This document shows, in pieces, positions 36,636 through 45,802 of a stretch of 64,000 bases of DNA. Numbering within the stretch: the stretch's first letter is position 1; each line of letters opens with the position of its first letter. The notes under the pieces were generated by a model. It did no database searches. It was not told the DNA's origin and worked only from the letters and a program-made list of their open reading frames with translations. Made by a program: the position numbers and the translations under genes. This DNA comes from Pseudomonadota bacterium. Lineage in GTDB: Bacteria; Pseudomonadota; Gammaproteobacteria; Acidiferrobacterales; UBA6901. Location of the stretch: assembly GCA_027364845.1 (NCBI GenBank), contig DAHXOO010000004.1:51841-115840 (forward strand), written 5' to 3'.

Positions 36636-37273
36636 AACTGCCGGTCGGCACCAATGGCAAAATCATTGTGCTCGACTTCGAGACCACGGGGCTTTCTCCT
36701 GATATGGGCGATCGGGCCACGGAGGTTGCGGCAGTCATGATTGAGGGTGGCTGTATCGTGGATCGGTTTCAGAGTCTTATGAACGCCGGTGTCCGCATTC
36801 CCGCTTTTGTGGAAGAATTCACCGGTATTACAAACAAAATGATTCAGAAGGCGCCCCCTGCAGGTCGCGTCATGGAGAGTTTGGTTCGGTTTGTGAAATC
36901 GTGCCCTGTCATTGCCCACAACGCTTCATTCGACAGGAAGTTTTTCGATGCAGAACTGTCGCGAATTCGGCGCACCCGTCAACAGGAATTCATATGTTCT
37001 ATGCGGCTTGCGCGACGCATATTCCCGGATGCGCCCGGCCACAGTCTTGAGACCGTGGCGCGCTATGCCGGTGTCGAACAAGGCGGTACGTATCATCGAG
37101 CGCTCGCAGATGCGACCACGACTGCACGACTCTGGATCAAGATGGTTGATTGGCTCAAGACGACCTATTCGCTGAGTGAGGTGCCATTGAGCCTGATGGT
37201 ACAACTACAGTCCGTTCCAAAAAGCCAGTCGCGGCGATTTCTAAGTAATTGTGCCAATGAATTTTGCGTCTGA
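36632..37273 (+). CDS. DnaQ-like 3'-5' exonuclease (DEDDh)
   Basis: The product is 213 residues. The DEDDh active site is intact: D15 and E17 in LDFETTGLS, the Asp in HNASFDRKFF, and His/Asp in HRALADA. The length and order match stand-alone epsilon-like exonucleases. The ATG overlaps the DUF433 stop by 4 nt, so it is translationally coupled. The first eight residues (MKLPVGTN) are not part of the fold and resemble the start of a DUF5615 toxin, so the gene may be a fusion at that point (inference). Confidence 0.83.
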   Translation: MKLPVGTNGKIIVLDFETTGLSPDMGDRATEVAAVMIEGGCIVDRFQSLMNAGVRIPAFVEEFTGITNKMIQKAPPAGRVMESLVRFVKSCPVIAHNASFDRKFFDAELSRIRRTRQQEFICSMRLARRIFPDAPGHSLETVARYAGVEQGGTYHRALADATTTARLWIKMVDWLKTTYSLSEVPLSLMVQLQSVPKSQSRRFLSNCANEFCV

Positions 37274-37424
37274 CCGCGATTGCGGCAATCGGTCGCACGT
37301 CTGGTCGCCTGCAGCTTATCGCGTGCGCTGGTTCCGGATATATCCGGGTCGGGGTCGGTAGCCCAGCCGTTCTGGCAAGTGAGGGTGTCGTTATTAGGTT
37401 CTGCCGCGAGGTGATGATTTTCCG

Positions 37425-38492
37425 ATGATCAATCTGAAAACTGCTGAGAACATACCTTATGACCGCGTGCGTGCGGTGCAGTGGGAGGACGACCGGCTTA
37501 GCCTGATTGATCAGCGCTTGCTACCGTCGCAGACCGTGACCGTGGCGTTTGAGCATTTGCCGGAATGCATCCGCGCGATCCGGGACATGGTTGTACGCGG
37601 CGCGCCGGCGATCGGTATCACTGCAGCCTATGCTGTGGTCCTGGCAGCGCGCGACCGCCATCGCGCCGACCCTGCAGGTTGGCGTCGGGCGCTTCTTCCT
37701 GACCTCGAACAGCTGGCCGCCGCGCGCCCAACCGCGGTGAATCTGCGCTGGGCGGTGGACCGCATGCGGCACATCGTCGAATCGGCAACCGACGCCGATC
37801 CGGTGGCGCGCCTGCTGGCTGAGGCGCGCCACATCCACGCTGCCGACATCGCCGCCAACCATCGCATGGGTGGCCTGGGGATGGCGCTGATTGAACCCGG
37901 CAGCGGTGTACTGACGCATTGCAATACCGGCGCGCTTGCCACTGGCGGCTACGGTACCGCACTTGGCGTAGTGCGCGCCGGGGTTGCCGCCGGGCGCATC
38001 GGACAGGTGTTCGCGGACGAGACCCGGCCGTGGTTGCAGGGCGCGCGCCTGACGGCTTGGGAGCTGGTGCAGGAAGGCATCGCCGTTACGCTGATCGTCG
38101 ACGGCGCGGCGGCGCAGCTTATGCGGCAGGGCCGCGTTCGCTGGGTCATCGTGGGCGCCGACCGCATCGCGGCCAACGGTGACACGGCGAACAAGATCGG
38201 CACTTACGGGCTTGCGGTGAGCGCGCGGTACCACGGTGTGAAATTCATGGTCGTAGCGCCGCGCAGCAGCATAGACATGGCGGTCGCGTCCGGCGCCGAC
38301 ATTCCCATCGAAAGTCGCGATCCCGCGGAGGTGCTCAGCTACGCCGGAACCCGTACGGCCGCCGACGGCGCGCATGCCTGGAATCCCGCTTTCGACGTAA
38401 CCCCCGCGGAGCTCATCGATGCCATCGTGACGGAAGCGGGTGTCGTCCGGGCGCCTACGACTACCGCGATGCACGCTCTGATGGGCCTATGA
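37425..38492 (+). CDS. mtnA: S-methyl-5-thioribose-1-phosphate isomerase
   Basis: The product is 355 residues. Catalytic Cys in [17 protein letters not shown] and Asp in [21 protein letters not shown] are present. MtnA converts methylthioribose-1-phosphate to the ribulose form in methionine salvage, downstream of the MTA-processing step served by mtaD. In Pseudomonas mtnA lies directly between mtaD and gyrA; here both junctions have been interrupted. The ATG at 37425 follows GAGG about 13 nt upstream. Confidence 0.94.
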   Translation: MINLKTAENIPYDRVRAVQWEDDRLSLIDQRLLPSQTVTVAFEHLPECIRAIRDMVVRGAPAIGITAAYAVVLAARDRHRADPAGWRRALLPDLEQLAAARPTAVNLRWAVDRMRHIVESATDADPVARLLAEARHIHAADIAANHRMGGLGMALIEPGSGVLTHCNTGALATGGYGTALGVVRAGVAAGRIGQVFADETRPWLQGARLTAWELVQEGIAVTLIVDGAAAQLMRQGRVRWVIVGADRIAANGDTANKIGTYGLAVSARYHGVKFMVVAPRSSIDMAVASGADIPIESRDPAEVLSYAGTRTAADGAHAWNPAFDVTPAELIDAIVTEAGVVRAPTTTAMHALMGL

Positions 38493-38943
38493 GACGTTTT
38501 TGACGCAGACGGGTTGAACCGCGCCGCATGTTGGACCTCTTCACCCCCCCCCCTGAACGTAGGCTGACGTGAGCGGGCGCATGCCGTGCCGGGTAGGCAT
38601 GCGGAACTGTACGTTGCCTGAGGTTTCAGGTCGTTAGGCACGAATCGGGGTTGTCGTACTCGCCGCACGTGACGTGCATATTTTCGTCGTATCACCTTGA
38701 TAGGGTATGCAAAACTAACACGTCGGCTGCAGCCGAGGTGAGCCTGAAATTCTCCTGCACCATCAAGGGCCGGATATCGAAAACGTTAGTCTGCACACGG
38801 AACGGACAGCAACCCTTCTCCGTACGTAGCGTACAGATTTCGGGTTGCCGTACTATTTTTTTTAGCGCCGCGAATCCAAACCGGGTTTTCATGCCTCTTA
38901 ATTGGTGTGGAATATCCTCGATAACGTGCGAAAGGAGCATGAA
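38493..38943. other. Gap with first 166-bp repeat
   Basis: No gene seen. It starts with a run of nine C (about 38547) and a CCTGA/TCAGG hairpin near 38620, then the 166-bp repeat, then 130 bp leading to the DUF2892 gene, which should contain its promoter. Confidence 0.45.
38647..38812. repeat. 166-bp direct repeat, copy 1
   Basis: Copy 2 is at 41325-41490; only 3 of 166 positions differ, and similarity stops abruptly at both ends. It contains two palindromes: GCACGTGACGTGC (38665-38677) and TCGGCTGCAGCCGA (38723-38736), the second extended by CAC/GTG one base further out. No open frame of note. The two copies bracket the sigma-factor and hicBA genes. Confidence 0.95.
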
Positions 38944-39159
38944 ATGCTTTACGTTAAGAATTTACCGATGTGGGAACGGTCATTGCGTATCGGTTTGGGA
39001 ACGGCAACAGCGGCTTACGCGGTTCTGAATATTGGCGGTGTGTTGGGCTGGGCAATCGTGGCAGGCGGCGCCCACGCCGCATTGACTGGCATATTCGGTT
39101 TTTGCCCCGCCTGTGCACTGGCCGGACGCCGTTTGGAAAAGCGTACCCAGCAAGAGTAA
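38944..39159 (+). CDS. DUF2892 (YgaP-type) inner-membrane protein
   Basis: The product is 71 residues: MWERSLRIGLGTATAAYAVLN, a glycine-rich hydrophobic hairpin, GIFGFCPACALAGRR at the end. The two cysteines (CPAC) fit the DUF2892 pattern, found alone or attached to rhodanese domains. AAAGGAG precedes the ATG. It begins a unit with the sigma factor, 14 bp downstream. Confidence 0.82.
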   Translation: MLYVKNLPMWERSLRIGLGTATAAYAVLNIGGVLGWAIVAGGAHAALTGIFGFCPACALAGRRLEKRTQQE

Positions 39160-39173
39160 ATGCAGATGACTCA

Positions 39174-39689
39174 ATGAGTATCACGGAGAACCATTATCCT
39201 TTGCTGGAAGCGGCCCGGCTGGGCGATACATCCGCGCTCGATCGTTTGTTGCAAGTATGCCAACCGGATGTTCGTCGCTATGTATACCGGCATTGTTTGG
39301 CCAGCGACGTGGACGATGCTGTCCAGGAAACGTTGCTGATCATTACACGCCGGCTGCGGTCACTGCGGGCGGCGGCGTTCTCTGGTTGGCTGCTCCAGGT
39401 TGTACGGCGTGAATGCCGCCGCCTGGAGCGTCGCCTGTTCAACCTCGATCCCTACGATGAAGAAAAGATGGAGTGTTGGCTGACGACATGCTCAGATGAA
39501 ACGGTACCACTTGATCTGATCAGCGCCCTGGAATCACTGCCGGAACATTACCGTGAGATTATTCTGTTGAGGAATTTTCACGAAATGACCATTCGCGAGG
39601 TCGCGGCACAGATACGACTTACCACTTCTGCTACGAAAAGCCGATTGCGCCGGGCGCGGCAACTGATACGGGAATATTTATTGGCGTGA
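39174..39689 (+). CDS. ECF-like RNA polymerase sigma factor
   Basis: The product is 171 residues. Region 2 is seen at YRHCLASDVDDAVQETLLII and region 4 at ALESLPEHYREIILLRNFHE followed by MTIREVAAQIRLTTSATKSRLRRARQ (helix-turn-helix). There is no linked anti-sigma factor of obvious type; the next gene (39740) encodes a soluble unknown protein. The upstream 166-bp repeat and DUF2892 gene are its neighbours. Target promoters unknown. Confidence 0.87.
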   Translation: MSITENHYPLLEAARLGDTSALDRLLQVCQPDVRRYVYRHCLASDVDDAVQETLLIITRRLRSLRAAAFSGWLLQVVRRECRRLERRLFNLDPYDEEKMECWLTTCSDETVPLDLISALESLPEHYREIILLRNFHEMTIREVAAQIRLTTSATKSRLRRARQLIREYLLA

Positions 39690-39739
39690 GCCTAGGCGAA
39701 TCAATGGATATTCCCACGTCAGGTATTCAGGAGGATGCA

Positions 39740-40120
39740 ATGATGGATTGGCTGTCACGACTAACGGGCAACAGGGGATCAACCACGACAATTAAAATAG
39801 CTGGCAAGGAAATCGAGGTAATCTGTTCGGCAAGTGCTGATAAAGCGCTGGTTCAACGCGATTGCTCCCTGGCGGTAGAAATAGAACTGGCCTTTGCATG
39901 TTTTGCCCGAAAGCAGGTATTTTTTCATAACACACCAGGTGGAGATAACGTAATCGACGTGAATGAAAAACTGGCATTGCTAATTACAACAATCATTCCA
40001 GATACCTGCGAGAGGGTCGAAACCAAGACTACAACAAGAATCACATTGCGGAATTTCATACCTAAGTGGGTTCAAATCGACTATGCCAAGGGAAAATGGG
40101 TCGGCGAATATGGCTTGTAG
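39740..40120 (+). CDS. Unknown protein linked to the sigma factor
   Basis: The product is 126 residues from the ATG at 39740, chosen because CAGGAGG lies 6 nt upstream; longer frames begin inside the sigma gene. It has no signal peptide or membrane segment. Three to four cysteines (VICSASAD, VQRDCSLAV, LAFACFAR, DTCERV) could be metal- or redox-active. It follows the sigma gene by 50 bp and may be its regulator, but no family resemblance supports that. Confidence 0.6.
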   Translation: MMDWLSRLTGNRGSTTTIKIAGKEIEVICSASADKALVQRDCSLAVEIELAFACFARKQVFFHNTPGGDNVIDVNEKLALLITTIIPDTCERVETKTTTRITLRNFIPKWVQIDYAKGKWVGEYGL

Positions 40121-40276
40121 GTTGAGCGGCTAACGCGTTTCACCCCGGACTGCCAAAGCGCCGCTTCGCACTGCTGTCGCACGCCGGTTCAGACTCATAC
40201 TATGTTGGAGAGCCTGCGCGAGTCGCCCGGAATTGCCCCACGTGCTATTCTCCCTTCGATACAGGAGAACTTTTAA

Positions 40277-40501
40277 ATGGCTAAGAATCTGTACACAGCG
40301 ATTTTAGAACGTGAAGGCGATTTATACGTCGCCTTGTGCCCAGAGCTGGATATCGCCAGCCAGGGAAAAACCGTGGAAGAGGCCACAGCCAACCTGAAAG
40401 AGGCGGTGGAACTGTTCCTGGAAACCGCCGATCCCGCCGAAATCAAAACCCGCCTGCACGACCAGATACTGGTGACCACTTTCGAAGCGGCGCGTGGGTA
40501 A
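40277..40501 (+). CDS. hicB: HicB-type antitoxin
   Basis: The product is 74 residues: YTAILEREGDLYVALCPELD, IASQGKTVEEATANLKEAVE, a partial RNase H-like fold typical of HicB. ACAGGAGA precedes the ATG. It overlaps hicA by 8 nt, so the two are translated together. HicB neutralises HicA and represses the operon in known systems. Confidence 0.88.
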   Translation: MAKNLYTAILEREGDLYVALCPELDIASQGKTVEEATANLKEAVELFLETADPAEIKTRLHDQILVTTFEAARG

Positions 40502-40715
40502 ACTGCGCGTCCTATCGGGGCGCGAGGTCTGCCGTATCCTGGGTAAACACGGGTTTGTTGAGGTCCGCCGGCGCGGCAGCCATATCGTCATGCAACGCCA
40601 GACCGACGCTGGCACCACCACCGTTCCCGTGCCGGATCACGCTGAGCTCAAAATCGGTACATTGCTTTCCATCATCCGGCAAAGCGAACTGCTCCGCAGC
40701 GAGTTTGAGTCCTGA
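40494..40715 (+). CDS. hicA: HicA-type mRNA interferase toxin
   Basis: The product is 73 residues with the dsRBD-like HicA fold: LSGREVCRILGKHGFVEVRR and the catalytic His in GSHIVMQ, then TTVPVPDHAELKIGTLLSII. Start is GTG at 40494. The order antitoxin-toxin is the reverse of the E. coli hicAB order but common elsewhere. It is inside the segment bounded by the 166-bp repeats. Confidence 0.88.
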   Translation: MGKLRVLSGREVCRILGKHGFVEVRRRGSHIVMQRQTDAGTTTVPVPDHAELKIGTLLSIIRQSELLRSEFES

Positions 40716-40751
40716 AGAGCAAGACAGGGCGAAGCTTGCCTGAGTCCAGCC

Positions 40752-40952
40752 CCGGCGCTGCGCCGGCGCGGACGAGCCCTTCATCATCTCATCCATCTGC
40801 TTGCGCATCCGGTCCATACGCTTCTGCATATCGGCGTCCATCATCATGCCCTTACCGGCCATACCCGACATCTCGTCCGTCATGGTCGCCATTTGTTTCA
40901 TACGCTCAGCTATCCACTTCTGCTGGGCCGCACTTAGGTTACCCATGGCCAT
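40752..40952 (-). pseudogene. Met-rich protein remnant
   Basis: Translation from the ATG at 40952 gives a charged, Met-rich helix (MTDEMSGMAGKGMMMDADMQ, then KRMDRMRKQMDEMMKGSSA). The frame then runs antisense through hicA, so the natural C-terminus is lost or lies near 40750. No signal peptide is seen at this start. It resembles small Met-rich metal-responsive periplasmic proteins in composition only. Confidence 0.4.
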
Positions 40953-41324
40953 GTCGCCGGATTAGGACGGCCAGGGCAATTTTATATGTTGTCATTATTG
41001 ACAACCTCTCCGCATCAAGATCAATGGCCAAGCTGGAACTGAACGTCGAAGCAGTGAAGAACATCTTTAAAATCAGAAGTGCAAGATGATCGTAGGATAT
41101 TTTCCGAATCGGTCTCCTCGTGAGCTCCTTACATATATGCATCTCGGATCCGGCTTTCAGCCGCCGCGTCATTTGTGCGGTTCTTCCCTAGTAATCACGC
41201 GATATCGCTTGAGGACTGCCGCTGCTTTGGTATGCTGTTACGGTACCATTTTCGTTACGGCAAGGATTTGTCATACAGCGTAGGATACAAAGTCCTTTTC
41301 CCTTAGAAATTTCATTCGCTATTT

Positions 41325-41490
41325 GGGGTTGTCGTACTCGCCGCACGTGACGTGCATATTTTCGTCGTATCACCTTGATAAGGTATGCAAAACTAACACG
41401 TCGGCTGCAGCCGAGGTGAGCCTGAAATTTTCCTGCACCATCAAGGGCCGGATATCGAAAACGTTAGTCTGCACACGGAAAGGACAGCAA
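41325..41490. repeat. 166-bp direct repeat, copy 2
   Basis: 163 of 166 positions equal copy 1 at 38647-38812, same orientation. Palindrome TCGGCTGCAGCCGA at 41401-41414. Flanks share nothing with those of copy 1. Confidence 0.95.
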
Positions 41491-42117
41491 GCCTGAATCA
41501 AGTGTGTCGAAAGTAGGTGGGGTTGGCGCTTGTCAGCGGGTCACTGCCGCTCAGTAACGCGCCTTTCATTACCCGTGGCGTTGTACGTAATACATTGATT
41601 TAATATGACATTCTGTCATCCGGACTGCCGTTGTAGGGTGTGGGCTGGGGTGCCGCGGGCCGGCAGGTATCCGGGGTGGCAAAGTCCCGGGCCGGGAAGC
41701 CGCATGCCCTGAACCCGTCGATCTTTGCCGATCGGCGCAGACCGGGATTACTGGAAATGACTGTATGCCACGGTTTGCCGCGGCGCTTGCCACACCAGAT
41801 CCGCACGCTCGATTGTCCGTGATGTATTGCACCTTCGGGAACATCCGGTAATCGCCTGTGTGTCATGCCGGCCGCGGCAGCGAAGGTCGCTGATCGAATC
41901 TGGTTGTTCTTGGAGCATCCCAGCCTCATGGATTCACGTTGCGATACGTATGCACGAAGTCGCGGGTGTAGCGGCGGGGGTTTCCGTGTTAAAATTCCTG
42001 TTTTCCCGGAGTGCCGAACCGGGTCTCGCAGGTTGAGCTGATGCACAAGAAAAGCGACAAAACAGCGCTCTGCCTATGGGTCCTAGCTGAGTTAACGCCC
42101 CCTTAGCGGCATCGAAA

Positions 42118-44685
42118 ATGGAACAATTCGCCAAAGAGACGATCCCTGTAAATATTGAACAGGAGATGCGCCAGTCCTATCTCGATTACGCAATGAGCGT
42201 AATCGTCGGGCGCGCTCTTCCCGATGTCCGCGACGGACTCAAGCCGGTGCATCGCCGCATTCTCTATGCGCAGCACCAGGCCAACAACGTCTGGAACCGG
42301 TCGTACGTCAAGTGCGCACGCATCGTCGGTGAAGTGCTCGGCAAGTTCCACCCGCACGGAGATACGGCTACCTACGACGCATTGGTGCGTATGGCGCAGG
42401 ATTTTTCGATGCGCTATCTGCTGACCGACGGCCAGGGAAACTTCGGGTCGGTCGACGGCGATCCGCCTGCCGCCTACCGCTACACCGAATGCCGCATGAC
42501 CAAGCTTGCCTCGGAAATGCTGGCCGACATCGAGATGGAGACCGTGGACTTCGTGCCGAACTACGACGGCAAGGAGTTCGAGCCGGTCGTGCTGCCCACG
42601 CGGTTGCCCAACTTGCTGGTGAACGGCTCTTCCGGCATCGCTGTGGGTATGGCCACGAACATACCTCCGCACAATCTCACCGAGATCGTCAATGCCTGCA
42701 TCGCGCTGATCGACGACGAGAGCATCAGCGTGGACGGGTTGATGAAGCATGTGCCGGGACCGGATTTCCCAACGGCCGCGATCATCAACGGCAGCGCTGG
42801 CATACGCGAAGCCTACCGCACCGGACGCGGCAAGATCTACGTGCGTGCGCGCGTATCGTTCGAGACGGACGAGAAGCGCGGCGGCCGCCAGTCGATCATC
42901 GTCACCGAGCTTCCTTACCAGGTGAACAAGGCCCGGCTTCTGGAAAAGATCGCCGAGCTGGTGAAGGAGGGCAAGCTTGAAGGGATCTCGGAGCTGCGCG
43001 ACGAATCAGACAAGTCCGGAATGCGGATGGTCATCGAGCTCAAGCGTGGCGAGGTGGCCGATGTCGTGCTGAACAACCTCTACCAGCACACGGCGCTGCA
43101 AAGCGTGTTCGGCATCAACATGGTCGCGCTCGACGGCGGACAACCGCGCGTGCTCAACCTCAAGGAGATCATCGAGGCTTTTGTTCGCCACCGCCGCGAG
43201 GTGGTCACCCGTCGCACCCTTTTTGATCTGCGCAAGTCGCGCGACCGCGCTCATATTCTGGAAGGCCTGGCGGTCGCTCTGGAGAACATCGATGCCGTGA
43301 TCGCGGTCATCAGGGCGGCCGGTGATCCGGCCGCCGCCAAGCTCGGGCTCATGCAGCGGACGTGGCCGGCAAAGATGGTTGGCAGCATGCTGGAGCGCAC
43401 GGACACAGCCTTGTCGCGTCCAGCCGGGCTCGATGCGGACTACGGGTTGCGCCCGGACGGCTACCGCCTGACAGACACCCAGGCGCAGGCGATCCTGGAT
43501 CTGCGCCTGCACCGCCTGACCGGCCTCGAACAAGAAAAGATTCGCAGCGAATACCAGGAGATTCTCGAAAAGATCCGGGATCTGTTGGATATTCTGCAGA
43601 GTCACGAGCGGCTGATGCGCGTCATCCGAGATGAACTCAACGCCGTGCGTGCCGAATATGGAGACAAGCGACGTACCGAGATTCAGCAAAGCCAGGTGGA
43701 TCTGAGTCTCGAGGATTTGATTGCCGAAGAGGATGTCGTGGTTACGTTGTCGCACGCGGGTTACGTGAAGGCGCAGCCGCTTGACGATTACCGCGCCCAG
43801 CGCCGCGGCGGACGTGGCAAGTCCGCAACCGCGATGAAAGAAGAGGATTTCGTCGACAAGCTCTTCATCGCCAATACTCACGACACAATTTTGTGCTTTT
43901 CCAACCGCGGCAAGGTCTATTGGCTGAAGGTATACGAGATTCCGCAGGCCGGACGCGGTGCGCGGGGCAAGCCTATCGTCAACCTGCTGCCGCTGGAGGA
44001 TGGCGAACGCATCAATGCCATTCTTCCGGTGCGGACCTTCGAGGAAGGCAAGACGGTGTTCATGGCCACATCCGACGGGACCGTGAAAAAGACGGCGCTT
44101 GCTGAATTCTCCCGACCGCGCGCGAGCGGCATCATCGCGGTCGAGCTGGTCAACGACAACTGCCTGATCGGGGTTGGCCTGACGGACGGCAGCTGCGACA
44201 TCCTGCTGTTCAGCACCGCTGGCAAGGTCATACGCTTCGGTGAAGCGGATGTGCGGACCATGGGGCGTGCGGCTCGTGGCGTGCGCGGCATCGGGCTATC
44301 GGAAGGGCAGGCGGTTGTGTCGTTGATCATCGCGGGTGCTACTGAAGCCGAGGCCGCGGTCCTGACAGCGACGGTCCGCGGTTACGGCAAGCGCACGCCG
44401 CTGGCCGAGTATCCCCGGCATGGTCGCGGCGGTCAGGGTGTGATCTCCATCCAGGTGAGCGAACGCAATGGCCCGGTGGTGGGCGCGACCCTGGTGCACG
44501 GCGATGACGAGGTGATGCTCATTACCGATGGCGGTACGCTGATTCGCACGCGCGTCAGTGAGATTTCCGTTGTCGGACGCAACACCCTGGGTGTACGCCT
44601 GATCGAGCTTGGCGATGGCGAGAAGCTGGCCGGTGTCGAGAAAGTGGCCGAGTCCGAAGGCGACGAAGGCGCAAAAGACTTGTAG
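42118..44685 (+). CDS. gyrA: DNA gyrase subunit A
   Basis: The product is 855 residues. The breakage-reunion domain shows [30 protein letters not shown] and the catalytic Tyr in AAYRYTE. The quinolone-determining region reads [15 protein letters not shown], with Thr and Asp at the positions of E. coli S83 and D87, as in Pseudomonas, so it looks wild type. The GyrA box (QRRGGRG) and the beta-pinwheel follow (residues ~535-840). It makes negative supercoils with GyrB. serC starts 26 bp later. Confidence 0.97.
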   Translation: MEQFAKETIPVNIEQEMRQSYLDYAMSVIVGRALPDVRDGLKPVHRRILYAQHQANNVWNRSYVKCARIVGEVLGKFHPHGDTATYDALVRMAQDFSMRYLLTDGQGNFGSVDGDPPAAYRYTECRMTKLASEMLADIEMETVDFVPNYDGKEFEPVVLPTRLPNLLVNGSSGIAVGMATNIPPHNLTEIVNACIALIDDESISVDGLMKHVPGPDFPTAAIINGSAGIREAYRTGRGKIYVRARVSFETDEKRGGRQSIIVTELPYQVNKARLLEKIAELVKEGKLEGISELRDESDKSGMRMVIELKRGEVADVVLNNLYQHTALQSVFGINMVALDGGQPRVLNLKEIIEAFVRHRREVVTRRTLFDLRKSRDRAHILEGLAVALENIDAVIAVIRAAGDPAAAKLGLMQRTWPAKMVGSMLERTDTALSRPAGLDADYGLRPDGYRLTDTQAQAILDLRLHRLTGLEQEKIRSEYQEILEKIRDLLDILQSHERLMRVIRDELNAVRAEYGDKRRTEIQQSQVDLSLEDLIAEEDVVVTLSHAGYVKAQPLDDYRAQRRGGRGKSATAMKEEDFVDKLFIANTHDTILCFSNRGKVYWLKVYEIPQAGRGARGKPIVNLLPLEDGERINAILPVRTFEEGKTVFMATSDGTVKKTALAEFSRPRASGIIAVELVNDNCLIGVGLTDGSCDILLFSTAGKVIRFGEADVRTMGRAARGVRGIGLSEGQAVVSLIIAGATEAEAAVLTATVRGYGKRTPLAEYPRHGRGGQGVISIQVSERNGPVVGATLVHGDDEVMLITDGGTLIRTRVSEISVVGRNTLGVRLIELGDGEKLAGVEKVAESEGDEGAKDL

Positions 44686-44711
44686 CTAAAACTTTTTAAG
44701 GTGAAACCGTA

Positions 44712-45797
44712 ATGACGAGAGTATTCAATTTCGGTGCTGGGCCAGCGGTGCTGCCGCTGGCGGTACTTGAGCGCGCGCGTGATGAACTCACGGACTGGCA
44801 CGGATCAGGCATGTCAGTGATGGAGATGAGCCATCGCGGCAAGGAGTTCATGGGCATTGCGGAGAAGGCGGAGCACGATCTGCGCGAGCTGCTTGCGATC
44901 CCGGCCGAGTACAAGGTGTTGTTCCTGCAGGGTGGGGCAAGTGCGCAGTTCGCCATGGTCCCCATGAATCTGCTGCGTGGAAAGCGCACGGCCGACTACA
45001 TCAATACCGGGGAATGGTCGAAGAAGGCGATCAAGGAAGCGGGCAAGTTCTGCCGGGTGAACGTGGCGGCGAGCTCCGAGGCGTCGAAGTTCACTACCGT
45101 GCCGGCGCGCAGCGAGTGGCAACTCGATCCGGATGCCGCTTATGTCCACTATACCCCCAACGAGACCATCGGCGGGGTCGAATTCCACGATATCCCCGAT
45201 GTCGGCGGGGTGACCCTGGTGGCCGACATGTCTTCGACCATCCTGTCCCGGCCCATCGACGTGCGCCGCTTCGGCCTCATTTATGCCGGCGCGCAGAAGA
45301 ACATCGGTCCCGCGGGGCTCACCATTGTGATCGTGCGTGAGGATCTCATCGGGCAGCCGCTGGCAGGTACGCCGACCATGTTCGACTATAAGGTTCAGGT
45401 CGACAACGAGTCCATGTACAACACGCCGCCGGTCTACGCTTGGTACGTCGCCGGGCTGGTGTTCGAGTGGCTGAAGGAACTGGGTGGCCTGCGCGCCATC
45501 GCCGAGATCAACTTGCGCAAGGCCGAGAAGCTCTACACCTATATCGATAGTAGCGACGGGTTCTACCGCAACCCGGTCGTCCGTAGTTACCGCTCGTGGA
45601 TGAATGTGCCGTTTACGCTGCTCGACCCGGCCCTCGATGATGCGTTCTTGAAGGGTGCCAAGGCTGCTGGGCTGCTGCAGCTCAAAGGGCACCGTTCCGT
45701 CGGCGGCATGCGTGCGAGCATTTATAATGCCATGCCCGAAGCGGGCATCGACGCGCTTGTCCACTACATGCAGGAGTTCCGTAATAAACAAGGTTAA
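44712..45797 (+). CDS. serC: Phosphoserine aminotransferase
   Basis: The product is 361 residues. PLP-binding Lys lies in GAQKNIGPAGL; the N-terminus FNFGAGPAVLPLAVLERA and MSHRGKEF are family hallmarks. SerC makes phosphoserine from 3-phosphohydroxypyruvate and glutamate, and also serves pyridoxine synthesis. It is followed 5 bp later by serA, which supplies its substrate. Confidence 0.96.
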   Translation: MTRVFNFGAGPAVLPLAVLERARDELTDWHGSGMSVMEMSHRGKEFMGIAEKAEHDLRELLAIPAEYKVLFLQGGASAQFAMVPMNLLRGKRTADYINTGEWSKKAIKEAGKFCRVNVAASSEASKFTTVPARSEWQLDPDAAYVHYTPNETIGGVEFHDIPDVGGVTLVADMSSTILSRPIDVRRFGLIYAGAQKNIGPAGLTIVIVREDLIGQPLAGTPTMFDYKVQVDNESMYNTPPVYAWYVAGLVFEWLKELGGLRAIAEINLRKAEKLYTYIDSSDGFYRNPVVRSYRSWMNVPFTLLDPALDDAFLKGAKAAGLLQLKGHRSVGGMRASIYNAMPEAGIDALVHYMQEFRNKQG

Positions 45798-45802
45798 CAG
45801 AA

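Larger units (their letters stand above)
40716..42117. other. Gap before gyrA with repeat copy 2
   Basis: About 1.4 kb without an intact gene. It holds a Met-rich fragment (minus strand), the second 166-bp repeat, and a 627-bp stretch before gyrA with a promoter-like palindrome at 41605. I see no terminator after hicA. Confidence 0.45.
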
